Shown here in pieces: positions 1 through 6,925 of a stretch of DNA of 10,322 nucleotides; within the stretch, counting starts at the first letter, position 1, and each line of letters opens with the position of its first letter. The notes below the pieces were generated by a model. The model searched no databases, was not told the origin of the DNA, and saw only the letters and a list, made by a program, of their open reading frames with translations. Location: positions 1 to 10,322 of the forward strand of contig DRLZ01000248.1 in NCBI GenBank assembly GCA_011322755.1, in the 5' to 3' direction. Both the position numbers and the translations under genes were made by a program. Origin of the DNA: Crenotrichaceae bacterium (lineage in GTDB: Bacteria > Pseudomonadota > Gammaproteobacteria > Methylococcales > DRLZ01).

Positions 1-198
1 ACATTTGACGAAGAGGTTAGTGATGATGATACTCGAGTCGAAAAAAATGGAGTAACCGTGTTAATTGATCCGACCAGTCTACAGTATTTGAAAGGTGCGG
101 AGATTGACTATAAAGAAGATTTATCAGGTTCGCAATTTGTCATCAGAAACCCGAACGCGACCACAACATGTGGTTGCGGGTCATCGTTTTCTACCTGA
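1..198 (+). CDS. erpA: Iron-sulfur cluster insertion protein ErpA, C-terminal part (5' end outside window)
   Basis: The first 65 codons in frame 1 end at TGA 196-198 and encode the back half of an A-type iron-sulfur carrier. The visible tail ends in NATTTCGCGSSFST, which contains the CGC pair of cluster-binding cysteines (two of the three conserved ones). The segment DPTSLQYLKGAEIDY is also typical of ErpA. E. coli ErpA is about 114 residues, so some 50 residues, including the first conserved cysteine, lie upstream of the window. ErpA passes Fe-S clusters to apo-enzymes in the cytoplasm, notably those of isoprenoid synthesis. The gene converges on anmK with only 29 nt between the two stop codons. 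The closest alternative is an IscA paralogue, but the C-terminus matches ErpA better. Confidence 0.95.
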   Translation, partial: TFDEEVSDDDTRVEKNGVTVLIDPTSLQYLKGAEIDYKEDLSGSQFVIRNPNATTTCGCGSSFST

Positions 199-203
199 TC
201 TGG

Positions 204-220
204 TTGTGTAGAAAACACAA
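204..220. terminator. Hairpin between convergent erpA and anmK, possible weak bidirectional terminator
   Basis: TTGTGT (204-209) and ACACAA (215-220) form a perfect 6-bp stem with a 5-nt loop. It sits in the 29-nt gap between the two convergent stop codons. No U-tract follows on either strand, so it would be a poor intrinsic terminator. Position is the main argument for a role in ending both transcripts. Confidence 0.35.
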
Positions 221-227
221 GATTCAC

Positions 228-1340
228 CTAGTCTGGAAGATAATGCCCGCCTAAGACCACTGGACGCAGGGCTCCTGTCACACTCGGAAGATTACCAGGG
301 ATTTTTTGAACAAAGCAATACGCTAACCAGGCAAATGCCATTGCTTCGACCCAGTCTGGGTTGATACCAAGCGTTTCAGTCGATTCAATGCTGTACTGGG
401 GTAGCTTGCTTGTTAATTTTTCCATCAACATCGGATTGTGAATTCCCCCGCCGCAGACCAGTATGCGATGAGTTTCAGGTGCTGTGGTATGTATTGCATC
501 AGCAATGGTTGTTGCGGTCAGTTCATATAAAGTTGCTTGTACGTCTGCTGCAATGACAGGCTGTTGTCTGTCTCTTATGTAGGTATCTAGCCACTGCATA
601 GAGAAATGCTCTTGTCCGGTGCTTTTGGGTGCTGGCTGACTGAAATACTGATCTTTAAGCATGTTCGCCAACATGTCTGGGCAGACATTTCCTGCGCGTC
701 CAAAGCAGCTGTTTTCATCAAAGGGTTTGTTTTTGTGTTTGAGTATCCATGAGTCCAGTAATGTATTTCCAGGACCCGTGTCAAAGCCAATAACTGGTGA
801 TGTGTCTGTTTTTGGTAAAACAGTGATATTCGCAATACCACCAATGTTTAAAATGACTCGGTTTTCCTGGTCAGTTTGAAAGATCGCCTTATGAAAAGCT
901 GGTACCAGAGGTGCGCCTTGTCCGCCAACTGCAATATCTGCACGCCTGAAATCTGTAACAACAGGAATGCCAGTGAGCTTGCTGATCTGGTTCGGGTTGC
1001 CGATTTGCAAAGAAAACGGGTGTTTTAAAAGAGGTGAATGGAAAATTGTCTGGCCGTGACTGCCAATTGCAGTCACCGCGTTTGGGTTGGTATTCGTTTT
1101 AAGGAGTAGCGTGTTGATGCATTGAGCAAAAATGTTGCCTAGCTCAGTATCCAGACTGCCAAGTTCCAGTAACTCTGCTGTGCTTTGATAGCAAAGAGAT
1201 TTAAGTCGTGTTCTGAGTTCAGGATTGAAGCGATAATAATAACTGCCGATGATTTCAGGCTTGATGCCTGAGAAGCGCACAAGGGCAGCATCGACTCCAT
1301 CCAGACTCGTACCTGACATCAAGCCAATGTAGTCGCTCAT
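228..1340 (-). CDS. anmK: Anhydro-N-acetylmuramic acid kinase AnmK
   Basis: A 370-residue protein, the usual length for AnmK. The enzyme hydrolyses the 1,6-anhydro ring of anhydro-MurNAc and phosphorylates it to MurNAc-6-phosphate, a cytoplasmic step of murein recycling. The N-terminus carries the family signature MSGTSLDGVD (residues 8-17), which contains the ATP phosphate-binding loop. GFDTGPGN (185-192) carries the probable catalytic Asp187. NIGGIANIT (165-173), CGGGIHNP (296-303) and EAMAFAWLA (332-340) are further conserved blocks of this hexokinase-like fold. The start is ATG at 1340; the Shine-Dalgarno sequence before it is poor. The gene lies 75 nt downstream of the M23 peptidase gene on the same strand and is probably co-transcribed with it, which fits a shared role in wall turnover. 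Confidence 0.96.
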   Translation of the reverse strand: MSDYIGLMSGTSLDGVDAALVRFSGIKPEIIGSYYYRFNPELRTRLKSLCYQSTAELLELGSLDTELGNIFAQCINTLLLKTNTNPNAVTAIGSHGQTIFHSPLLKHPFSLQIGNPNQISKLTGIPVVTDFRRADIAVGGQGAPLVPAFHKAIFQTDQENRVILNIGGIANITVLPKTDTSPVIGFDTGPGNTLLDSWILKHKNKPFDENSCFGRAGNVCPDMLANMLKDQYFSQPAPKSTGQEHFSMQWLDTYIRDRQQPVIAADVQATLYELTATTIADAIHTTAPETHRILVCGGGIHNPMLMEKLTSKLPQYSIESTETLGINPDWVEAMAFAWLAYCFVQKIPGNLPSVTGALRPVVLGGHYLPD

Positions 1341-1361
1341 TCTGGGGTTGGTAGCCGGAAA

Positions 1362-1376
1362 TTGTAAAGTTTACAA
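1362..1376. promoter_or_regulatory. 15-bp dyad upstream of anmK, possible operator
   Basis: TTGTAAA-G-TTTACAA is a perfect inverted repeat with a one-base centre, in the 75-nt gap between the M23 gene and anmK. It lies 21-35 nt before the anmK start. On the minus strand it overlaps TACAAT, a -10-like hexamer, though I see no good -35 at 16-18 nt. Its symmetry suggests a repressor site, but nothing identifies the protein, and chance is possible. Confidence 0.25.
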
Positions 1377-1415
1377 GGTGTGTTGCTTGGGTGGATGACT
1401 AGCGAGCCTATCAGG

Positions 1416-2792
1416 CTACTTTACTGTAGACGAGCTTGCCAGCATAATGTTCGTTTGTTTGTTCAGTTCTTGCAGGAGAGGTGTTGTTTGAGATTGAAAT
1501 GCGAGTAATTCCTGTTTCGGAATTGAAATTGACTTTGGCAGCTTCACTGTGAGCGGGTTTTTGTGTACTCCGGCGACACGGAATTCATAATGCAGGTGTG
1601 GTCCGGTTGCAAGCCCGGTACTGCCAACATAGCCGATGATATCGCCTTGTTTTACACTAGAACCAACGTGCTGTCCTTTTCTGTAATTCGATAAATGCGC
1701 ATATAACGAGCTATATTTTGAGCCGTGTTTCAAAATGACCACCTTGCCATACCCACCTTTGCGCCCACGATGAATGATTTTCCCGGCTCCTGTTGCACGA
1801 ACAGGCGTTCCTTTTGCCGCCGCATAATCAACACCCTTATGAGCGCGGATACGATTTAACACAGGATGCCTTCGCCCAAGGCTGAAACGAGAACTGATGC
1901 GCGAAAATTTTACAGGCGTACGGAGAAACGCCTGGCGCAAGCCTTTGCCATCAGGAGAATAGTAATTGACATGATTGTTGTTATCTTTGTAGCGAACGGC
2001 TCGATAAACCTTGCCGTGATTGATAAATTCAGCTGCCAGGATATCGCCGGTTCCAATGGGTTTGCCATCGATTGACAGTTGCTCGTAGAGTACTGAAAAG
2101 GTGTCACCATTGTGAATATGCAGTGCAAAATCAATATCCCAGGCAAAAATATCGGCCAGGCGCATTATCAAAGTATCAGGTAACCCTGCTGCTTTGGCAT
2201 CTGTGAAGAGTGAATTGTGGATTTTTCCGTATACATAGGATTGCTCCCGAGTCACATCTGCGCTCACCAGGTTTGATACAAAACCACTATCAGTTTTTGA
2301 AATTTTAATTGTTTCAGTCTGGTTGCTCTTGTATTCCAGTTCCAGCAAATCTTTGTTGTCAGCAAGTAACAAGCGTAATTGTCGACCGGCCTGAATGGTT
2401 TGCAGGCGACGCGCAATTTTGCTGGATTTCACAAGTGCATTTGATTCCGATGTTGATACGCCGTATTGATTGAGGATACCAACCAGAGATTGACCTTTCT
2501 TGATCGTATGAGTGATCCAGTTTTCAACTTTTGATACTGGAGCTACAAGCAACTCGGGGTTTGGTTCCGGAGACGCTTGTTGCGTGTTTGTTAGCGAAGA
2601 AGTTTCAATATGATCGATTTGTGGTCTGGCAGAGTGCGATTCCCCTTTGTCTAATTGACCGGTTGTGGTAACGCGATTGGTTTGTTCAGGTTCAAGGATT
2701 GAATTGAATGTTCCAAAACCACTACAACCTGAGACCAAAAGTACCTGAGTAATCAGAACAACGACGATGAGTTTGGAGATAATATAATGCAC
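1416..2792 (-). CDS. M23-family murein endopeptidase (MepM/OapA type), predicted lipoprotein
   Basis: A 458-residue zinc peptidase expected to cut D,D-cross-links in peptidoglycan from the envelope side. Residues 1-22 form a hydrophobic signal ending in VSGC, so Cys23 fits a lipobox. Residues 24-90 are low in complexity and rich in Ser, Thr and Gln. Residues 92-145 (HTIKKGQSLVGILNQYGV...) look like a LysM/OapA-type wall-binding region. The LytM/M23 catalytic domain spans about 300-420, with zinc ligands His318 and Asp322 in HKGVD and His401 in HLHYE, plus YAHLS at 364-368. All core residues are present, so it should be active. The start is GTG at 2792; a stop lies upstream in frame and no better start is seen. 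E. coli MepM (about 440 residues) is the nearest named protein, but it is anchored differently, so I assign no symbol. Confidence 0.92.
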   Translation of the reverse strand: MHYIISKLIVVVLITQVLLVSGCSGFGTFNSILEPEQTNRVTTTGQLDKGESHSARPQIDHIETSSLTNTQQASPEPNPELLVAPVSKVENWITHTIKKGQSLVGILNQYGVSTSESNALVKSSKIARRLQTIQAGRQLRLLLADNKDLLELEYKSNQTETIKISKTDSGFVSNLVSADVTREQSYVYGKIHNSLFTDAKAAGLPDTLIMRLADIFAWDIDFALHIHNGDTFSVLYEQLSIDGKPIGTGDILAAEFINHGKVYRAVRYKDNNNHVNYYSPDGKGLRQAFLRTPVKFSRISSRFSLGRRHPVLNRIRAHKGVDYAAAKGTPVRATGAGKIIHRGRKGGYGKVVILKHGSKYSSLYAHLSNYRKGQHVGSSVKQGDIIGYVGSTGLATGPHLHYEFRVAGVHKNPLTVKLPKSISIPKQELLAFQSQTTPLLQELNKQTNIMLASSSTVK

Positions 2793-2831
2793 GGTAACGC
2801 TATCCAGTTTGAAGGCTGATTGTTGATGTTA

Positions 2832-2859
2832 TTTAGACCGAGAAACCCTTTAGTGTAAA
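2832..2859 (-). promoter_or_regulatory. Possible sigma-70 promoter for the M23-anmK operon
   Basis: Read on the minus strand, TTTACA (2859-2854) matches the -35 consensus at 5 of 6 positions. TCTAAA (2837-2832), at 4 of 6, follows after 16 nt. Transcription would begin near 2825, about 30 nt before the GTG start. It was found by eye and the -10 is weak. Confidence 0.3.
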
Positions 2860-3220
2860 ACATTCTACTCTAATCTGAGATGAATTTCGATTTTTTCATT
2901 ACAATTTCAAAGGCTTTTCGAAAATAACAGTCACTAACAATAATCTTTGTGTATGGTAATACCTAAAGACGTATAGCTCGCGCGAAATTAGACAGTACAG
3001 TGTTAAATAAGTTTCGAATTGTTAGCAGATTAGTATAAATATAGCCAATTCTGAAGAGATTGTTGTTTGCCATTTCTCAGTTTTTGCCTATCCTGACGTT
3101 TGATTCCTGTAGCATTGTCAGGGGTGTTGAAAAAATATTGATTCTCGTTAAGCGGCTATACAAACCAGAAAGTATGATTATAATGTCCATCCGGTTTTGT
3201 AGAGCTGGTTAATGAATTCA

Positions 3221-3250
3221 CTGATACGCCCGCTCAGTTCTACTTATATT
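3221..3250 (+). promoter_or_regulatory. Possible sigma-70 promoter for parC
   Basis: CTGATA (3221-3226) and TATATT (3245-3250) are spaced by 18 nt, matching the consensus at 4 and 5 of 6 positions. Transcription would begin near 3257 and leave a leader of about 130 nt before parC. It is the best pair I found in the stretch but is not strong. Confidence 0.3.
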
Positions 3251-3372
3251 CTACTCTGCTTGCACACTGTATGCGGCGCATCACGCTGATGATGTGTTGT
3301 GCTGCAGGTTTTGAACGACATATTGAATAAGCACCTGGTTTTAGCCGGTTAAGCCAACTTGAATCACTTGGG

Positions 3373-3390
3373 ATGACAACTTTCTTATGA
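3373..3390 (+). CDS. Possible five-codon leader ORF overlapping the parC start
   Basis: ATG ACA ACT TTC TTA TGA encodes MTTFL, and its stop overlaps the parC start as ATGA. The parC start itself lacks a well-spaced ribosome binding site, so re-initiation from this short frame is conceivable. A frame this short arises easily by chance and it has no clear ribosome binding site of its own. Confidence 0.15.
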   Translation: MTTFL

Positions 3391-5603
3391 GTACGCTCGA
3401 AAAGCTGGAACAAATGCCAATGCAGGAATTTACTGCAAAAGCGTACCTTGATTATTCTATGTACGTCATTCTTGATCGTGCGCTACCTCATATTGCTGAT
3501 GGGCTGAAACCTGTACAGCGACGAATTATTTATGCGATGTCCGAGTTGGGGTTATCTGCTGCATCAAAGCATAAAAAAGCAGCGCGTACCGTCGGCGATG
3601 TGCTGGGTAAATATCATCCACATGGTGATTCAGCCTGCTACGAAGCCATGGTGTTGATGGCGCAGCCGTTCTCATATCGCTACCCTTTGATTGATGGGCA
3701 GGGTAACTGGGGTTCAATTGACGACCCCAAGTCGTTTGCAGCAATGCGTTATACGGAAGCCAGATTGACTCAATATGCGCGGGTCTTGCTTTCCGAGCTA
3801 GGGCAGGGGACTGTTGATTGGGGCCAGAATTTTGATGGCACACTTTTGGAGCCAAAGTTGTTGCCAGCCAGGCTGCCAAATGTGTTGTTGAACGGTTCGT
3901 CCGGGATTGCCGTCGGGATGGCAACCGATATTCTGCCGCACAACATCAAAGAAGTTGCTGACGCATTGGTTCATTTACTTGATGAGCCGGATTTATCACT
4001 TGATGCTGTGTGCGAGCATATTAAAGGCCCGGATTTTCCTACAAAAGCTGAAATTATCACCGCCCCAGAGGATATTCGCGCAATGTACGCATCAGGAAGC
4101 GGTTCAATTCGTATGCGTGCCTTATTTACGCGTGAAGAAAAAGCGATTGTAATTAACACGTTGCCGCATCAAGTGTCAGGTGAGCGTATTATCGAGCAAA
4201 TTGCTGAACAGATGAAGTTGCGTAAATTGCCCATGGTCGATGATTTACGTGACGAATCAGATCACGCCAGTCCGATACGTCTGGTGATTTTTCTGCGCTC
4301 ATCCAGAGTTGATATCGAGCAGCTCATGTCGCACTTGTATGCGACAACTGATCTGGAGCGCAGTTACCGGGTCAATATGAATATGATCGGGCTGAACGGC
4401 AAGCCTGAGATCAAAACCTTGTTGCAAATACTCAAGGAATGGCTGGTATTCCGCACAGATACTGTCAAACGTCGTTTGAACTATCGTCTCACCCATGTTC
4501 TTGAGCGGCTGCATATTCTGGATGGTTTGCTAATTGCCTATCTCAATCTCGATGAAGTGATTGCGATTATTCGAAGCGAAGATCACCCTAAGCCGGTTTT
4601 GATGCAGCGTTTTGCGTTATCAGAAATTCAGGCGGATGCGATTCTGGATACACGTTTGCGTCATCTGGCGAAGCTGGAAGAAATGAAAATTGTTTCAGAA
4701 CAAAAACAGCTGGTTGCAGAACAGAAAGAACTTGAAGGGCTGCTTGCTTCGCCTGGTAAGCTTAGAAAATTAATACAAACTGAAATACTTCAGGATGCTG
4801 AGAAATATGGTGATGAGCGGCGCTCTCCGATTGTTCAGCGAGAAGCGAGTCAGGCGATAAATCAGGAGTCATTAATATCGGATGAGCCGGTGACTTTTAT
4901 ATTGTCAGACAAGGCATGGGGCAGGGTTGCCAAAGGTCATGAGATTGATCCAGCCGGACTCAGCTATCGAACTGGGGATGCTTACATGTGTTCTGTGCAA
5001 GGGCGCAGGAATCAGCCATTTATCGTTTGGGATTCCAGTGGTCGGAGTTATACATTAAAAGCGGATGACTACCCTTCCGCTCGAACACTTGGCGAGCCAT
5101 TGACGGGACGACTCAATCCACCGCAAGGTGCACGTTTTTTAACTGTATTGACAGATGTTACGCATCATTATCTGGTTGCCTCGAGTGGAGGCTACGGGTT
5201 TCGAGTCAGGCTAGAGGAATTATTAACTAAAAATCGCACGGGCAAAGCAGTGCTTAATCTGAAATCTGGTGAAACCGCTCTTATTCCGTCGCTTTGTGAA
5301 GATGCCGAGACGAGTCGTGTTGCTGTGGTGACCAAAGCAGGGCGTTTGCTGGTGTTTGCTGCATCTGAGCTGCCTGTTTTAAGCAAGGGTCGTGGCAACA
5401 AGCTGATTCAGTTGGATACTGCAACAGATCATCTGGCTGTTATCATCAATGTTCCCCAGGAAAGAGGATTGCAGCTCTGGTCGGGGAAAAGACACTTGAC
5501 GCTCAAGACGACAGATGTTGATGACTATGTCGGTCACAGGGCGCGAAAAGGACAATTTTTGCCAAAAGGTTTTCGTGATGTTTACAAAGCACAGATTGTC
5601 TAG
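3387..5603 (+). CDS. parC: DNA topoisomerase IV subunit A, ParC
   Basis: A 738-residue subunit, close to the E. coli length of about 752. With ParE it forms the cytoplasmic A2B2 enzyme that unlinks daughter chromosomes. The N-terminal winged-helix and tower region carries the breakage-reunion site: AAMRYTEARL (118-127) with catalytic Tyr122 and adjacent Arg121. The quinolone-determining region GDVLGKYHPHGDSACYEAM (70-88) has Ser82 and Glu86, equivalent to E. coli Ser80 and Glu84, so no classic resistance change is seen. GIAVGMATDILPHN is conserved. The C-terminal third (about 500-738) forms the beta-pinwheel, with late blade motifs such as GRGNKLIQL. The N-terminus and the lack of a GyrA-box favour ParC over GyrA. 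The start is ATG 3387; a GGGA lies about 13 nt upstream, unusually far. parE is not in the window. Confidence 0.97.
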   Translation: MSTLEKLEQMPMQEFTAKAYLDYSMYVILDRALPHIADGLKPVQRRIIYAMSELGLSAASKHKKAARTVGDVLGKYHPHGDSACYEAMVLMAQPFSYRYPLIDGQGNWGSIDDPKSFAAMRYTEARLTQYARVLLSELGQGTVDWGQNFDGTLLEPKLLPARLPNVLLNGSSGIAVGMATDILPHNIKEVADALVHLLDEPDLSLDAVCEHIKGPDFPTKAEIITAPEDIRAMYASGSGSIRMRALFTREEKAIVINTLPHQVSGERIIEQIAEQMKLRKLPMVDDLRDESDHASPIRLVIFLRSSRVDIEQLMSHLYATTDLERSYRVNMNMIGLNGKPEIKTLLQILKEWLVFRTDTVKRRLNYRLTHVLERLHILDGLLIAYLNLDEVIAIIRSEDHPKPVLMQRFALSEIQADAILDTRLRHLAKLEEMKIVSEQKQLVAEQKELEGLLASPGKLRKLIQTEILQDAEKYGDERRSPIVQREASQAINQESLISDEPVTFILSDKAWGRVAKGHEIDPAGLSYRTGDAYMCSVQGRRNQPFIVWDSSGRSYTLKADDYPSARTLGEPLTGRLNPPQGARFLTVLTDVTHHYLVASSGGYGFRVRLEELLTKNRTGKAVLNLKSGETALIPSLCEDAETSRVAVVTKAGRLLVFAASELPVLSKGRGNKLIQLDTATDHLAVIINVPQERGLQLWSGKRHLTLKTTDVDDYVGHRARKGQFLPKGFRDVYKAQIV

Positions 5604-5640
5604 TGTTGTCGGAGACAAGGGAGCTTGCATTAGTAGAGGT

Positions 5641-5658
5641 AGTACTTGAATAAGTATT
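5641..5658 (+). repeat. Weak hairpin in the parC 3' region
   Basis: AGTACTT and AAGTATT pair over 7 bp with one G-U pair and a GAAT loop, 37 nt after the parC stop. It is A/T-rich and lacks a proper U-tract, so it is not called a terminator. Confidence 0.25.
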
Positions 5659-5788
5659 TGATTTCCTGTCTGATGGAATCCGTGAGAGCTTTTTCCTGTT
5701 CATTTGGTTGAAATCTGGATGTTCTGTTGTGTTTTATAAAACATTTTATACACAGATTGTAGTGCGTTTGTACAGTTGTCATGTTGCT

Positions 5789-5815
5789 CAACAGGATATT
5801 TCCTGTTGTTTTTTT
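5789..5815 (+). terminator. Intrinsic terminator downstream of parC
   Basis: CAACAGGA (5789-5796) pairs perfectly with TCCTGTTG (5801-5808) around a TATT tetraloop, and seven T residues follow (5809-5815). This is a textbook Rho-independent terminator on the plus strand. It lies 185 nt beyond the parC stop, so parC mRNA would have a long 3' untranslated tail unless a separate short transcript starts in between. It insulates the YfdX gene from parC. Confidence 0.88.
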
Positions 5816-5826
5816 GCGTCATGGTA

Positions 5827-5856
5827 TTGTTACAAGTTAAGCTAGCGCTGAATTAT
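5827..5856 (+). promoter_or_regulatory. Possible weak promoter for the YfdX-family gene
   Basis: TTGTTA (5827-5832) and AATTAT (5851-5856) are separated by 18 nt and each matches the consensus at 4 of 6 positions. They lie between the parC terminator and the YfdX start, where a promoter is required. The weak match may mean an activator or another sigma factor is used. Confidence 0.25.
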
Positions 5857-5886
5857 TCCACAAACATGAATTAGAGGTGGATCTGC

Positions 5887-6840
5887 GTGAGATCAAGCAA
5901 TTTTGTAGCTTGTGGCACAAGTCTATTATTGATATGTGTCTGCTGTTCAGTATCTGCAACTTATTCTTCTGTAATAGCGCAAATTACTGTTCCTGGGCAC
6001 TTCGAATTCATCAACACACAAATTCAACCAGGATTGAAGGCTGAAATTGCACAACGTGTTCAACAAAAGCAGGAGCTGGTTGATGATGATGTTGTCGTTG
6101 CTGTTGCGAAAGTAAGGCGAGCTTTATTGTTGATCGACAACAAGGAAATTGATGCAGCAAAAAAACAGTTGGCTCAGGCGTTATCAAAGATAAAGGCAGT
6201 GCTTGATAGGTCTCCTGAGCAGGACTTGGTGCCAATACAGGTCAGTCATTATGTTAGAGATGATTTGACGAATCTTGATATAATTAGAAGCAAAAAGCAG
6301 GAAATTGACGTTCAATGGCAGCTTAACCACACCCAGATAGCACGCCGGCTGCTTGATGGTTTTGCCAGTGATGCGGTGATAACAGTACAAAACATAACAC
6401 TCAACAGTTTTGTTCAGGCGATAACAAAAGCCAGGTTATTGCTATCCGAACATAACATTGACGATGCCGGCCAGGCGTTGACGGGTGTGCTAAAATCGAC
6501 TGTCCAGACCGGGTCAATCATACCGTTGCCATTATTACGTGCTGAACTCATGATCAAAGAATCAGAGCGACTCACTCAGCAGATGGATACGAACAAGCAA
6601 TTCGATAAGGCTCAGTTACAGTGGTTGTTGGAGAATGCAAAATACCAGATGCAACTCGGTGAGGCACTAGGCTATGGAGATCAAAGGCGATACAAGAAGT
6701 TTTATCAAGCAGTTGAGGGAGTGATGAGCCTGGTTGCAGCGGAACAACAGCCGACCATGTTGTTAAAAAAACTCAGATCAGTCGTAACAGCATTAAAAAA
6801 TGAAGTCATTGACGAATTATCTTATTTGCCATACAATTGA
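5887..6840 (+). CDS. YfdX-family secreted protein
   Basis: A 317-residue protein of the YfdX family. Members are envelope proteins of uncertain function, linked to acid and envelope stress in enterics, where yfdX belongs to the EvgA regulon. Residues 1-24 form a signal peptide with a hydrophobic core (TSLLLICVCC) and a likely cut after SVSA; there is no lipobox. Residues 66-283 carry the family pattern: helical KVRRALLLIDNKEIDAAKKQL (74-94), ARRLLDGFASDAVITVQNIT (152-171), IIPLPLLRAE (211-220) and the hallmark LGEALGYG (257-264). About 40 residues before and 35 after this core are not assigned. The start is GTG 5887, supported by GAGGTGG ending 6 nt upstream. The gene stands alone after the parC terminator. 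Its last 32 bases also contain the likely promoter of the tRNA gene that follows. Confidence 0.88.
   Translation: MRSSNFVACGTSLLLICVCCSVSATYSSVIAQITVPGHFEFINTQIQPGLKAEIAQRVQQKQELVDDDVVVAVAKVRRALLLIDNKEIDAAKKQLAQALSKIKAVLDRSPEQDLVPIQVSHYVRDDLTNLDIIRSKKQEIDVQWQLNHTQIARRLLDGFASDAVITVQNITLNSFVQAITKARLLLSEHNIDDAGQALTGVLKSTVQTGSIIPLPLLRAELMIKESERLTQQMDTNKQFDKAQLQWLLENAKYQMQLGEALGYGDQRRYKKFYQAVEGVMSLVAAEQQPTMLLKKLRSVVTALKNEVIDELSYLPYN
6809..6837 (+). promoter_or_regulatory. Strong sigma-70 promoter for tRNA-Asn, inside the yfdX coding end
   Basis: TTGACG (6809-6814) matches the -35 consensus at 5 of 6 positions. TACAAT (6832-6837) matches the -10 at 5 of 6, and the spacer is exactly 17 nt. The start would fall near 6844-6845, about 5 nt before the mature tRNA end at 6850. 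The whole promoter lies within the final codons of the YfdX gene. Confidence 0.7.
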
Positions 6841-6849
6841 CAGGATCGT

Positions 6850-6925
6850 TCCCCTGTAGCTCAGCTGGTAGAGCAGGTGGCTGTTAACCACCTTGTCGGC
6901 GGTTCGAATCCGTCCGGGGGAGCCA
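6850..6925 (+). tRNA. tRNA-Asn (anticodon GTT)
   Basis: A 76-nt tRNA that folds completely. The acceptor stem TCCCCTG (6850-6856) pairs with CGGGGGA (6915-6921). The D-arm runs 6859-6874 with stem GCTC/GAGC, and the anticodon stem is GGTGG/CCACC around CTGTTAA, with GTT at 6883-6885. The T-arm is GGCGG-TTCGAAT-CCGTC (6898-6914). The discriminator base is G at 6922, as in bacterial tRNA-Asn, and CCA is encoded at 6923-6925. It starts 9 nt after the YfdX stop. I find no intrinsic terminator after it and no repeat of its 3' end that would mark an integrated element. Confidence 0.97.

Larger units (their letters stand above)
2793..3386. other. Gene-free divergent intergenic region, 594 nt
   Basis: This region separates the minus-strand M23 gene from plus-strand parC. 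I see no RNA gene and no credible coding frame; stops are frequent in all frames. It holds the possible M23 promoter, a possible parC promoter, the palindrome TTTTCGAAAA (2915-2924), and a 6-bp inverted repeat CCTGAC/GTCAGG (3092-3097, 3117-3122) with a 19-nt loop. Near 3033-3044 is GTATAAATATAG, which recurs exactly at 9892-9903. In Pseudomonas-like genomes tyrS often lies next to the M23 gene; it is not here. Confidence 0.6.

Noticed and set aside
3526..3924. 132-codon open frame on the minus strand inside parC
   Set aside because: It lies wholly opposite the highly conserved breakage-reunion domain of ParC, has no ribosome binding site and no recognisable domain. It is a shadow frame.
5887..5961. 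Cysteine-rich signal of the YfdX protein as a lipobox
   Set aside because: None of Cys17, Cys19 or Cys20 is preceded by a valid lipobox with small residues at -1; a signal peptidase I site after SVSA fits better.
6850..6925. tRNA gene as an integration site for a genomic island
   Set aside because: No copy of the tRNA 3' end, no integrase and no phage-like gene occurs downstream in the window; msrB and apeB are ordinary housekeeping genes.
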